Below are positions 8,813 through 16,811 of a stretch of DNA of 64,000 nucleotides, in pieces (the first letter of the stretch is position 1; the number at the start of each line of letters is the position of its first letter). The stretch covers positions 496,001-560,000 of the forward strand of contig NZ_JAXMOC010000002.1 of assembly GCF_034670125.1 (NCBI RefSeq), given 5' to 3'. The position numbers were made by a program, and so were the translations under genes. The notes under the pieces were generated by a model. That model saw only the letters and a list, made by a program, of their open reading frames with translations, was not told the DNA's origin and ran no database searches. This DNA is from Maricaulis sp034670125 (GTDB taxonomy: Bacteria > Pseudomonadota > Alphaproteobacteria > Caulobacterales > Maricaulaceae).

Positions 8813-9469
8813 GTGACCGCTTACCTGACCCGCATTCCCATGTTCTTCGCCGGACCGACCTTTGCGGCCGGCCTCGCGATCATGCAGCCACAAATGACGG
8901 CGCTGGAGGGCCTGAGCGGGCCTGGCGCCTTCCTCGCCTCACTCGCGGCTGAGCCGAACGCCTGGTTGGCGGGGCACTTGTTGATGCTCGCAGCGGCAGT
9001 CCTGTACCTGTTTGCGGCGATTGGCATAGCACGAGAGCTTTCAGGTCACCGGCCCGTGACGGCACGCCTTCTGCCTGTCCCCATGATGATCGGTACACTT
9101 GGCCTGGTCGGCAACTTCACCCTGGATCTGGTCTATGGTGCCCTGGCAACCGGTCTCGAGCCGGAAGCCGCGCTATTGGCAAGGGATGCGCTGTTGGCGT
9201 CGCAGCCCCTGCAGATGACCTTTGCGATGATCGGTCCGATGCTGTTCCCGCTCGGCATGTTCATCATAGCGCTGCCGATCCTGATCACCGGATGGCTGCC
9301 GCGTATCGCCGGCGCGCTGATCCTTGGCGGCTGGGCCTTTGTGATGACCCAGCACGGCGCATTCCCCTACGCCGAAGCGGTCGGGCACTTCATTGTCGGC
9401 AGCGGCTTCATCTGGATAGCGGTGCTCAGTCGGCCAGACAGACCCGCTCGCCCTCATCGGCGAGGTTGA
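8813..9469 (+). CDS. Multi-pass membrane protein, DUF4386-like
   Basis: About 218 residues and roughly six hydrophobic helices (FFAGPTFAAGLAIM, HLLMLAAAVLYLFAAIGIA, LLPVPMMIGTLGLVGNF, MTFAMIGPMLFPLGMFIIALPILI, IAGALILGGWAFVM, HFIVGSGFIWIAVL). GTG at 8813 is preferred because AAGGA lies six bases upstream; the ATG at 8777 has no Shine-Dalgarno sequence. Its 3' end overlaps the convergent gene (9426-10391) by 44 bases. It resembles small DUF4386-type membrane proteins in layout, but that match is tentative; function unknown. Confidence 0.7.
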   Translation: MTAYLTRIPMFFAGPTFAAGLAIMQPQMTALEGLSGPGAFLASLAAEPNAWLAGHLLMLAAAVLYLFAAIGIARELSGHRPVTARLLPVPMMIGTLGLVGNFTLDLVYGALATGLEPEAALLARDALLASQPLQMTFAMIGPMLFPLGMFIIALPILITGWLPRIAGALILGGWAFVMTQHGAFPYAEAVGHFIVGSGFIWIAVLSRPDRPARPHRRG

Positions 9470-10391
9470 ACCCGGCTTCTGTCACCACGTCCCGCTCCGG
9501 CGCATCGGGATAGCGCACCGGATTGGTGTGGTTGAAATGGATGAAGCGGACCTTGGCCCGCTCGCTCTCGGCCAGGTCAGCGAAACGCTCCATCGAATGG
9601 GCAATGAAGGGATGCGGGAAGCCTGACATGTCGCGGCCCGGGATTTCGCCATTGGCGTAGAAGGTGGCGTCCACATAGGCGACATCAACCGTCGCAATGA
9701 GATCCTCGATCCGCATGGCCAGGCCATCGTCCCAGGTTTCCCATTCTTCCCAGCTGTCGATGTCCGGCAGGAAGATTGCCGAGCGCGTCGGTCCGGCAAT
9801 GTGATAGCCGACGACCTCGGTATATTCCTGACGATGCGGCACCTCGAAGGCCGTCACCCGGACATCACCCAGCTCGACCGGCTGGCCAGCATGAAGGGCC
9901 TCCAGCTCGATATTGTCATAGCGGACCAGCTGGTCCCAGGGACCGTTGGAGAAGAGAAAGGCCGACATGGAGGGCATGGCGTAGACCGGCACGTCCCGCG
10001 CGCCCATGCTCTCATGCCCGAGAAACATCAGGCCCGTATAATGGCCGATATGGCCATGCGTGAGGAAGATAGCATCCAGTCCGGGAGGCGCGGTCGTCGG
10101 CATGGCCTGGTCGAGGCGATAGAGTTGCTCGCGAATGTCCGGCGTCGCCTCGAAGAGATAGCGCGCCCCCGCCGTCCGATCGACGACTGCGATCGAGGTC
10201 GCCAGGCGGCGCAGCGACGGATCTTCCCAGGCGAGATCCGCGCTGTTGCCCAGCTGCGGCGCGCCGCCATCCTGGCCGACGCCAAGGACGATGAGCTCGA
10301 CGGAACAGGATTCAATGACGGCTTCGGACTGCGCCGGCGCAGGTGCGGCGGTCAGGGTCAGGGCGCCAAGTGCCAGAATGTGAGTCTTCAT
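9426..10391 (-). CDS. Exported PqqB-like metallo-beta-lactamase-fold hydrolase
   Basis: About 321 residues with a signal peptide (MKTHILALGALTLTAAPAPAQS), hence probably periplasmic. It shows the PqqB pattern: ELIVLGVGQDGGAPQLGN at the start of the fold, then TSIAVVDRTAGARYLFEATPDIREQL, the metal-site segment FLTHGHIGHYTGLMFLG, a central PVYAMPSMSAFL, and IHFNHTNP near the end. PqqB is a cytoplasmic hydroxylase of PQQ synthesis; secreted relatives without other pqq genes have unknown substrates. No pqqA, C, D or E is nearby. Start placed at the methionine preceding the signal peptide rather than at 10427. Confidence 0.8.
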   Translation of the reverse strand: MKTHILALGALTLTAAPAPAQSEAVIESCSVELIVLGVGQDGGAPQLGNSADLAWEDPSLRRLATSIAVVDRTAGARYLFEATPDIREQLYRLDQAMPTTAPPGLDAIFLTHGHIGHYTGLMFLGHESMGARDVPVYAMPSMSAFLFSNGPWDQLVRYDNIELEALHAGQPVELGDVRVTAFEVPHRQEYTEVVGYHIAGPTRSAIFLPDIDSWEEWETWDDGLAMRIEDLIATVDVAYVDATFYANGEIPGRDMSGFPHPFIAHSMERFADLAESERAKVRFIHFNHTNPVRYPDAPERDVVTEAGFNLADEGERVCLAD

Positions 10392-10430
10392 GCGGTGAAC
10401 GAGACGAAAGCCGGGCGGCCAGGTCAAGCG

Positions 10431-10943
10431 CTAATCCACCCCCACCACCGTGCTGCGCCGCTCCATCTGCACCACATCGCGCCACTGACCGGCCATGGGG
10501 CCGTGGCTCATCTTGCCGAGGCCGCGACGCACGCCGAGACGCTCGAAGCCGCATTGCTCGTGCAAGCGGATGGAGGAGGCGTTCTCGGCGAAGATACCAG
10601 CCGTCAGCGTCCACAGGCCTTCGGCCTCGGAGCCGTCAATCAAGGCCTGCAGCAGCGTCCGCCCGAGCCCCTGCCCGCGCGCGAATTCCGCGACATAAAC
10701 CGACACCTCGCCGACACCGCCATAGACACAGCGCGAGGAGACCGGGCTGAGTGCGGCCCAGCCGGTGACCAGCCCGGCACCATCTGCCGAGACCAGCCGG
10801 GGCGCGGCGAGCTTGCTGTCGTCGAAATGGACCCAGTCCGGCGCGGCGCTCTCGAAGGTCGCATGACCGGTGGCAATGCCCTCGGCATAGATGGCGAGGA
10901 CGTCAGGCGCGTCGGCGGGTGTCATGGGGCGGAGTGTGGTCAT
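10431..10943 (-). CDS. GNAT N-acetyltransferase, phosphinothricin acetyltransferase-like
   Basis: About 170 residues, starting at MTTLRPMTPADAPDVLAIYAEGI. GNAT motifs are clear: VSVYVAEFARGQGLGRTLLQALI carries the acetyl-CoA pyrophosphate loop (R-G-Q-G-L-G), followed by LTAGIFAENASSIRLHEQCGFERLGVRRGLGKMSHGPMAGQWRDVVQMER, the typical PAT/Bar C-terminus. Related enzymes acetylate methionine sulfoximine or similar amino-acid analogues. The longer upstream reading frame overlaps the pyrB leader region and is unlikely to be used. Confidence 0.9.
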   Translation of the reverse strand: MTTLRPMTPADAPDVLAIYAEGIATGHATFESAAPDWVHFDDSKLAAPRLVSADGAGLVTGWAALSPVSSRCVYGGVGEVSVYVAEFARGQGLGRTLLQALIDGSEAEGLWTLTAGIFAENASSIRLHEQCGFERLGVRRGLGKMSHGPMAGQWRDVVQMERRSTVVGVD

Positions 10944-11085
10944 GGTAGTTCCGATTGCGAGCGGGGTTTCGCCCAGCAGGCCGCAAGCTCCACCGCAGGT
11001 CAACACCCTCCCTTGCTCCCGCCCTCAACACCCCCTATACCGCCGCACGACGTATCTGTGTGCCCTTGGCGACCCAGGAGACGGG

Positions 11086-12048
11086 ATGAGCCGCGCGGAA
11101 TTTTCCTACGACTTCCCCCACCGTCACCTTCTATCGGTGGCCGATCTCAACCCCGTTGATATCCAGATCATTTTCGAGCGCGCCGCGCATCACCTGGCGA
11201 CCAACCGGACGCCGGACAAGCGCTCTGACGTGCTGCGCGGCCTGACCGTGCTCAACCTCTTCTTCGAGGCGTCAACGCGAACGCAAGGCTCGTTCGAGAT
11301 GGCCGGCAAGCGACTGGGCGCCGATGTCGTCAATTTCGCGGTGGCCCACTCATCCGCCTCCAAGGGCGAGAGCCTGTCCGACACGGCGCGGACACTCGCG
11401 GCCATGAAGCCCGACATCATGGTCGTGCGGCATTCGGCGACCGGGGCGCCGCAGTTTCTCGCCGACCATACCGGCCTGTCCGTGGTCAATGCCGGCGACG
11501 GCATGCACGAACACCCGACCCAGGCCCTGCTCGACAGCTTTACCCTGTCGCAGCATTGGGGATCGGTCGGTGGCCGCCGCATCCTGATTGTCGGCGATAT
11601 CCTGCACTCGCGCGTGGCCCGCTCGAATATCGGCCTGCTCAACATTCTCGGCGCCGAGATCCGCCTGTGTGCGCCGCCGACCCTGCTGCCCTCCGATGTC
11701 GACCAGTGGGGCTGCGACGTCTTCCACGATCTCGACGAGGCCCTGAAAGGCTGTGACGCGGTCATGGCATTGCGTCAGCAGCGTGAGCGCATGTCGGGCG
11801 GTTTCGTGCCGTCGGAACGGGAGTTCTTCCACCTGTTCGGTCTGACCCATGAGCGCCTCGAAGCCGCCTCGCCGGACGTGCTGGTCATGCATCCCGGACC
11901 GATGAATCGCGGTGTCGAGATCCATACCAAGCTGGCCGATGATCCCGAGCGCAGCGTGATCCTGGAGCAGGTGGAAAGCGGTGTCGCCGTGCGCATGGCG
12001 ATCCTTGAACTGATCGGCGCCAATATCCGCAAGGAGGCCTTGGCATGA
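11086..12048 (+). CDS. pyrB: Aspartate carbamoyltransferase catalytic subunit
   Basis: 320 residues from MSRAEFSYDFPHRHLLSVADL, with AGGAG seven bases upstream. It condenses carbamoyl phosphate with aspartate, the first committed step of pyrimidine synthesis. The carbamoyl-phosphate site FFEASTRTQGSFEMAGKRLGADV, the HSSASKGESLSDT loop, MHEHPTQALLDSFTL and the C-terminal HPGPMNRGVEI are intact. The stop overlaps the pyrC-like gene by four bases (ATGA). This is the layout of the PyrB class that forms a complex with a dihydroorotase-like partner. Confidence 0.97.
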   Translation: MSRAEFSYDFPHRHLLSVADLNPVDIQIIFERAAHHLATNRTPDKRSDVLRGLTVLNLFFEASTRTQGSFEMAGKRLGADVVNFAVAHSSASKGESLSDTARTLAAMKPDIMVVRHSATGAPQFLADHTGLSVVNAGDGMHEHPTQALLDSFTLSQHWGSVGGRRILIVGDILHSRVARSNIGLLNILGAEIRLCAPPTLLPSDVDQWGCDVFHDLDEALKGCDAVMALRQQRERMSGGFVPSEREFFHLFGLTHERLEAASPDVLVMHPGPMNRGVEIHTKLADDPERSVILEQVESGVAVRMAILELIGANIRKEALA

Positions 12049-13322
12049 GTACCAGCCTGGCCATCACCAATGCCCGCCTTGTCGATCCGGCCTCCGGTCA
12101 TGACGGCCCCGGCGGCGTACTGATCGAGGATGGCGTGATCGCCCAGATGGGCAATGAGCTGGACCTTGATGCCGCTGACGAGGTCATCGATGCCAAGGGC
12201 CGCATCCTCGCTCCCGCCCTGATCGACCTTCGCTGCGCCAAGGAACCGGCGCTCACCCCCGATGGGGAAACAATTGATACGCTGTGCGCGGCCGCCATGA
12301 GCGGCGGTTTCGGGACCATCGTGCTGGCGCCCAACGCCCGCTCACCACTGGACAAGGCGGACGGCTTTGCCGGCATGTCGCGCGGCCTGGCCCAGCGTGG
12401 CGTGCGCATACTGTCCGCCTGTGGCGCGACCCAGGGCCTGGCCGGCGAGCAAATGGCCGAGATCGGCCTGATGGTGCGTGGCGGCGCTGTCTATGCCGGC
12501 CAGGGGGATCGCCCGATTGCCGATACGCGCCTGATGCGCCGCCTCCTCTCCTATACCAGCCAGTTTGACATCTGGCTGGCCTGCCGGCCGGCCGACCCGG
12601 ACCTGTCGACCGGCAGCGTGGTCATGGAAAGCGACTGGTCGGCCCGCATGGGACTGCCGTCGGAACCGACGGTGTCCGAACGGATCGCCATCGAGCGCGA
12701 CGCGGCGCTGGCCGAACTGTCCGGCGGCAAGTTGATGATCGATCGCCTCTCGACCGCCGCCGGGCTCGATGCCCTGCGCCATGTCCGCAGCCGCGACCTC
12801 GAGATCGCGGCCACGGTCGCGGTTGCCCACCTGACCCTCAACGAAGTGGATGCCGGCGCCCTCGACAGTGCCTTCCGCATGGACCCGCCGCTGCGCGGCG
12901 AAGCGGACCGGCTGGCGCTGGTCGACGCTGTGGTCGCGCGCGAAATCGATGCGGTTGTCTCCGATCATCGCCCCACCCCGTTCGACGACAAGGCCGACCC
13001 GTTCGCCCTGGCGATGGCCGGGACGCTGAGCCTCGAGACCATGCTGGGCGCGATGCTGGGCCTGGTGCACGATGGTGAACTCGAGCTGATCGACGCCTTG
13101 CGCGTCATGACCTGTGGCCCGGCCGACCTGCTCGGCCTGCCGCAGGGGCGGATTTCGGTCGGTGCCCCGGCCGATCTCATTCTCATTGACGGTGACAAGC
13201 CCTGGGTCTGCCAGCCGGATGGATTTGCCTCGGCGCGCGGCAATTCGGCCTGGGCCGGCCGCCGTTTCCAGGGACGGGTCTTGCAAACCATCGTCGCCGG
13301 AGACACATTATACAACCCTTAG
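12045..13322 (+). CDS. pyrC': Dihydroorotase-like protein lacking metal ligands (PyrC' type)
   Basis: 425 residues of the type I/III dihydroorotase fold, translationally coupled to pyrB. The usual HxH metal motif after the first beta strand is replaced (IDLRCAKEP at residues 60-68), the HAEDP-type histidine region reads LACRPADPDL (178-187), and the HVSTAAG histidine is Arg (DRLSTAAG, 233-240). Only the SDH segment near 306-308 remains recognisable. In Pseudomonas, inactive PyrC' has a structural role in the PyrB complex while a separate active PyrC does the chemistry; the same is inferred here. It may be annotated as an active dihydroorotase, which the residues do not support. Confidence 0.85.
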   Translation: MSTSLAITNARLVDPASGHDGPGGVLIEDGVIAQMGNELDLDAADEVIDAKGRILAPALIDLRCAKEPALTPDGETIDTLCAAAMSGGFGTIVLAPNARSPLDKADGFAGMSRGLAQRGVRILSACGATQGLAGEQMAEIGLMVRGGAVYAGQGDRPIADTRLMRRLLSYTSQFDIWLACRPADPDLSTGSVVMESDWSARMGLPSEPTVSERIAIERDAALAELSGGKLMIDRLSTAAGLDALRHVRSRDLEIAATVAVAHLTLNEVDAGALDSAFRMDPPLRGEADRLALVDAVVAREIDAVVSDHRPTPFDDKADPFALAMAGTLSLETMLGAMLGLVHDGELELIDALRVMTCGPADLLGLPQGRISVGAPADLILIDGDKPWVCQPDGFASARGNSAWAGRRFQGRVLQTIVAGDTLYNP

Positions 13323-13334
13323 GTGCAAATTGAC

Positions 13335-13982
13335 ATGACCAGTCTTCTGATCGCGCTCGCCGCCGCCGGTGGCTACCTCTTCGGCTCCATCCCCTTCGGA
13401 CTGGTGCTGACGCGCTTGGCCGGTCTGGGCGATATCCGCGCCATCGGGTCCGGTAATATCGGCGCCACCAATGTTCTTCGCACCGGCCGCAAGGACCTCG
13501 CCGCCCTCACCCTCATTCTCGATGCCGGCAAGGCCGGTATCGCCGCGGCGGTGTTTGGATACACGTTGGGCACGCAGGCGGGGCTTGTCGCCGGCGCCTT
13601 TGCCTTTGCCGGCCATTGTTTTCCGGTCTGGCTCGGCTTCAAGGGCGGCAAGGGTGTGGCGACCTTTGTCGGCACCATGCTGGTGGTGTTCTGGCCGGTC
13701 GGCCTGACGGTCATCGCGACCTGGCTGATCATGGCTGCGATTTTCCGCATCTCCTCGCTCGCCGCGTTGGCTGCAGCCCTCGCCGCACCGTTTGCCGCCC
13801 TCGCCTGGGGGCGGCCTGATGTGGCGATCATGGCGGGGGTGCTGACGCTCCTGATCTACTGGCTGCACCGCGCCAATATCGGTCGTCTGCTCAAGGGCGA
13901 AGAGCCCCGTATCGGCGGCAAGAAGACCGAAACGGAAGCCCATGACAGCGACGGGGACGACCCCGACACACCGGCGACATGA
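13335..13982 (+). CDS. plsY: Glycerol-3-phosphate acyltransferase PlsY
   Basis: 215-residue inner-membrane enzyme transferring acyl groups from acyl-phosphate to glycerol-3-phosphate, making lysophosphatidate. All three conserved PlsY loops are present: GSIPFGLVLTRLAGLGDIR, GSGNIGATNVLRTGRK, and GHCFPVWLGFKGGKGVAT. Five to six transmembrane helices, then a hydrophilic tail longer than usual (EEPRIGGKKTETEAHDSDGDDPDTPAT). ATG at 13335 is preferred to the in-frame GTG four codons earlier. Its stop overlaps the dprA start by four bases. Confidence 0.96.
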   Translation: MTSLLIALAAAGGYLFGSIPFGLVLTRLAGLGDIRAIGSGNIGATNVLRTGRKDLAALTLILDAGKAGIAAAVFGYTLGTQAGLVAGAFAFAGHCFPVWLGFKGGKGVATFVGTMLVVFWPVGLTVIATWLIMAAIFRISSLAALAAALAAPFAALAWGRPDVAIMAGVLTLLIYWLHRANIGRLLKGEEPRIGGKKTETEAHDSDGDDPDTPAT

Positions 13983-15142
13983 CGCAGCCGGGGCCCAGCC
14001 ACACCGAAAGGGTGATGTGGTTGCGCCTCGCGCGGACAAGAGGGCTGGGCGCGATCGGCTTCGCCCGGGCCATCGCCCATTACGGCAACGCCGCTGACGC
14101 CATTGATGATTTGCCCGCCCGGGCCCGGTCGGCCGGGCGTCGGGAGATCACCATCCCGTCCCGAGATACGGCCGAGGCCGAGATGGAGCAGATCGACCGG
14201 TTCGGCGCCCGTCTGATCACCGGCCTCGATCCGGACTATCCGGATCTGCTCGCCGCCATACCGGGACCGCCGCCCGTCCTCATTGTGCGCGGCGACCCGT
14301 CCCTGCTCGAACGCCCCGGCTGTGCCATGGTCGGCGCGCGCAACGCGTCTGCGGTCGGGCTGAGATTTGCCCGTGAACTGGCAAACGGGTTGGGGCGCGA
14401 AGGCGTGGCAGTGGTCTCCGGCCTCGCTCGCGGCATAGATGGTGCCGCCCATTCAGGCGCGATCGAGACCGGCACCATCGCCGTACTCGCCGGCGGCATT
14501 GACCACATTTATCCGCCCGAACATGCCGACTTGCACGCCCGGCTGGGCGAGCAGGGTCTCCTGCTGTCCGAAATACCGCTGGGCCAGACCCCGACGGCCC
14601 GGGACTTCCCACGCCGCAACCGCCTGATCTCAGGGCTGGCGCTGGGCACGCTGGTGGTCGAAGCCGCGCTTCGCTCGGGCTCTCTCATCACCGCGCGCTA
14701 TGCCGCCGAACAAGGCCGCGAGGTGATGGCGGTTCCCGGCTCGCCGCTTGACCCGCGCGCCCGCGGCTCCAACCAGCTCCTGCGCGACGGCGCCCATCTG
14801 ATCGAGTCGGTCGATGATGTGCTGGACATCCTGTCGAAAGCCCGCCGGCCTGAGCCTCCTGTTGGCGGCCTCGAAGACCTGCCAGCGGAGCGCCTCGCGG
14901 ACCTCTTCCCGGACGATGAATCCGACCCGTCGCACCATGAAAGCCGGTCCGAGCCGACGGCCAGGACGCCGCTGGACCGCCTGCGGGCCCTGCTGTCGCC
15001 AGCTCCGGTCTCAGGGGATGAGCTGGCCCGCGCTGCCGACCTGCCGGTCGGTGAGGTGCAGGCAATGTTGTTGGAAATGGAAATGAGCGGGGAGGTCTCG
15101 ACCCTGCCCGACGGCCTGGTTCAGCGGCGCCGCCAGAGCTGA
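13979..15142 (+). CDS. dprA: DNA-processing protein DprA
   Basis: 387 residues. DprA (Smf) loads RecA on incoming single-stranded DNA in natural transformation. The extended Rossmann fold is clear: MVGARNASAVGLRFAREL, VVSGLARGIDGAAHSGAI, TIAVLAGGIDHIYPPEH, FPRRNRLISGLALGTLVVEAA, SGSLITARYAAEQGREVMAVPGSP, RGSNQLLRDGAHLIES. A C-terminal winged-helix domain (about 325-385) follows an acidic linker. It is the last gene of a pyrB-pyrC'-plsY-dprA transcription unit with ATGA overlaps, and its 3' end overlaps a convergent small gene by 22 bases. Confidence 0.96.
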   Translation: MTQPGPSHTERVMWLRLARTRGLGAIGFARAIAHYGNAADAIDDLPARARSAGRREITIPSRDTAEAEMEQIDRFGARLITGLDPDYPDLLAAIPGPPPVLIVRGDPSLLERPGCAMVGARNASAVGLRFARELANGLGREGVAVVSGLARGIDGAAHSGAIETGTIAVLAGGIDHIYPPEHADLHARLGEQGLLLSEIPLGQTPTARDFPRRNRLISGLALGTLVVEAALRSGSLITARYAAEQGREVMAVPGSPLDPRARGSNQLLRDGAHLIESVDDVLDILSKARRPEPPVGGLEDLPAERLADLFPDDESDPSHHESRSEPTARTPLDRLRALLSPAPVSGDELARAADLPVGEVQAMLLEMEMSGEVSTLPDGLVQRRRQS

Positions 15143-15342
15143 TTGAGTCGCTGCGACTCCATCTCGATATAATTGGCGGCCAGTTCGATCAGGCAGGCGC
15201 TCTGGCCATAACCATGCTGAAAGGCATCTTCACTCAGACGGCGGAGTTCGCGCGACAACCGGTCGGATTCCTCGGTCAACGGCATGAAGCCGGGCAAGGG
15301 ATGCCCGAACAGGTCATGCCCGGGCCTTATCTTGCGACGCAT
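15121..15342 (-). CDS. Small conserved-looking cytoplasmic protein
   Basis: 73 residues, helical, with no membrane segment: PLTEESDRLSRELRRLSEDAFQHGYGQSACLIELAANYIEMESQRLNQLWRRR would form a helical hairpin. The start is supported by GGGAGGGCGG just upstream. The stop lies 22 bases inside the convergent dprA 3' end. No family is recognised. It follows the J-domain gene in the leftward direction, after a 61-base AT-rich gap with a direct repeat, so it may have its own promoter. Confidence 0.55.
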   Translation of the reverse strand: MRRKIRPGHDLFGHPLPGFMPLTEESDRLSRELRRLSEDAFQHGYGQSACLIELAANYIEMESQRLNQLWRRR

Positions 15343-15366
15343 ACCGCCCTCCCTGGTCGAAGCGAC

Positions 15367-15395
15367 GGTAAATTACAAACCGGGTAAATACAACC
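15367..15395. repeat. Tandem direct repeat in an AT-rich intergenic gap
   Basis: GGTAAATTACAAACC at 15367-15381 and GGTAAATACAACC at 15383-15395 lie head to tail, between the J-domain gene and the small gene at 15121-15342. The spacing puts equivalent bases about 16 apart. It could be an operator or simply a promoter-region duplication. Confidence 0.5.
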
Positions 15396-15403
15396 TTGAG
15401 TAA

Positions 15404-15865
15404 TTATCCAGACAGGTGCGCCAGCAGAAGGTCGCGGGCTTCCTGCACCTGACGCGCCAACGCCGCCGATCCCTCGCCGGTATCGGGATGAAGTTTCTTC
15501 ATCAAACGGCGGTGGGCGGCGCGGATTCCGTCCTCATCCACGTCTGCATCCACGCCCAGAATCTCTCGCGCCTCGGCGAGGCTCATGGCGTTGCTGGCAG
15601 AAGGCGCCGACCCGGTGGTCCGGCCCTGTCGCCCGGCCCGGCCAGGTCGCAGGACATCCCCCAACATGCCCAGCCCGAACAGGCCGATCGGACCGCCCAG
15701 GATAACGCCGCCGCGCAGGCTGATAAGCACGCCCGCCAACAAGGCGCCGCCGCCCAGGATGATCCGGACCATGCGCGCGGCCTTGGCGGTCTTCTGTCGG
15801 GAAAACCACCACGCCGCCCCCAACAGGACCATCAGAGCCAGAAATCCGAGGACAAACGGGACCAT
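15404..15865 (-). CDS. Membrane-anchored J-domain (DnaJ-like) protein
   Basis: 153 residues. Two N-terminal hydrophobic segments (VPFVLGFLALMVLLGAAWWFS at 2-22, and ILGGGALLAGVLISLRGGVILGGPIGLFGLGML at ~36-68) are followed by a C-terminal J-domain: SLAEAREILGVDADVDEDGIRAAHRRLMKKLHPDTGEGS, with the HPD tripeptide needed to stimulate Hsp70. This is the TIM14/Pam18-like membrane J-protein layout common in alphaproteobacteria. It begins two bases after the mipZ stop codon, so it is co-transcribed with the division regulator. Its DnaK client role is inferred. Confidence 0.9.
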   Translation of the reverse strand: MVPFVLGFLALMVLLGAAWWFSRQKTAKAARMVRIILGGGALLAGVLISLRGGVILGGPIGLFGLGMLGDVLRPGRAGRQGRTTGSAPSASNAMSLAEAREILGVDADVDEDGIRAAHRRLMKKLHPDTGEGSAALARQVQEARDLLLAHLSG

Positions 15866-15866
15866 G

Positions 15867-16754
15867 TCAGAACGGGATGGTTTCGCCCTGGAGACCGGGC
15901 AATTTGAGGATGATCAACAGATCGCGCAGCTCCTGCCGGGCCGCGACATGGCTCATCGTGAAGGTCACCGTCGAGCCGCTCTCGGTCAGATCCAGCAGGG
16001 TCAGCCCCAGCGGGAAGAGCTCGCGATAGATGACCCGCTCGGCAAATCCTGGCGCCAGCCGGAAGCCAATCCGTTGCGACAGCATTTTGAGGCCGTCGCC
16101 GACGCGTCGCTTGTTGCGGGCATCCAGCATCGAGATCCGGTTGCGCATCACGACCCAGTCGATCGACCGTTTTTCAAGCTGGGCTTTGCGCTTGCGGCAT
16201 TCCCACAGCATCTCGGAGTAAACGCTCGGCTTGCCGACCTCATAGCTTTCCGGGTCGATCTCGGCGAGCAGATCAAAATCGACAAAGCTGTCATTGACCG
16301 GCGTGATGACCGTGTCGGCGCTGGAGTGCGCAAGGCGTGAGTAGAGGGTGTCCGCGCCTGGCGCGTCGATGATGATGAACTCGCAACTGGTCTTCAGCCT
16401 GGTCAGGGCTTCGGAAAAGCGCTCGGTCTCCTCCTCTTCCACCAGGTCCAGATCGCGCTGGGCGCTGGGCGCCAGGACGATCTCCTCCGGGCGTGGCAGG
16501 GAAACGCGGTGACGTTCGCACCAGCGCTGCCGATTGGAAAGGTACCGACCGAAGCTGCGTTGGCGCAGGTCGAGGTCGATGGCGCCAACCGTCTTGCCCA
16601 TGCGCAGAAGGGCGACCGCGAGATGCATGGCAACCGTGGATTTGCCCGCGCCACCCTTCTCATTGCCGACGACAATGACATGGGCGGCCTGGACGCCGTC
16701 ACGAACGCGACCCAAGGGTCTGGCAGGCAAGCGAAAACCGGTCTGACTAGTCAT
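15867..16754 (-). CDS. mipZ: Division-plane positioning ATPase MipZ
   Basis: 295 residues of the ParA/MinD-type P-loop family. The deviant Walker A motif NEKGGAGKST (31-40) and the IDLDLRQRSFGRYLSNRQRW segment, including the D-L-D of the catalytic switch, are characteristic of MipZ rather than ParA; NDSFVDFDLLAEIDP and the C-terminal FAERVIYRELFPLGLTLLDL are also MipZ-specific. In Caulobacter, MipZ forms bipolar gradients from ParB-parS and blocks FtsZ polymerisation away from midcell. An N-terminal extension of ~24 residues precedes the fold, so the true start may lie downstream. It sits between a SPOR lipoprotein gene and a membrane J-protein gene on the same strand. Confidence 0.93.
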   Translation of the reverse strand: MTSQTGFRLPARPLGRVRDGVQAAHVIVVGNEKGGAGKSTVAMHLAVALLRMGKTVGAIDLDLRQRSFGRYLSNRQRWCERHRVSLPRPEEIVLAPSAQRDLDLVEEEETERFSEALTRLKTSCEFIIIDAPGADTLYSRLAHSSADTVITPVNDSFVDFDLLAEIDPESYEVGKPSVYSEMLWECRKRKAQLEKRSIDWVVMRNRISMLDARNKRRVGDGLKMLSQRIGFRLAPGFAERVIYRELFPLGLTLLDLTESGSTVTFTMSHVAARQELRDLLIILKLPGLQGETIPF

Positions 16755-16811
16755 CTCGTCCCAATCCGGACCACGGTCGGGCCGCCGCGTGCCGGCAGGC
16801 CCATGACGATT

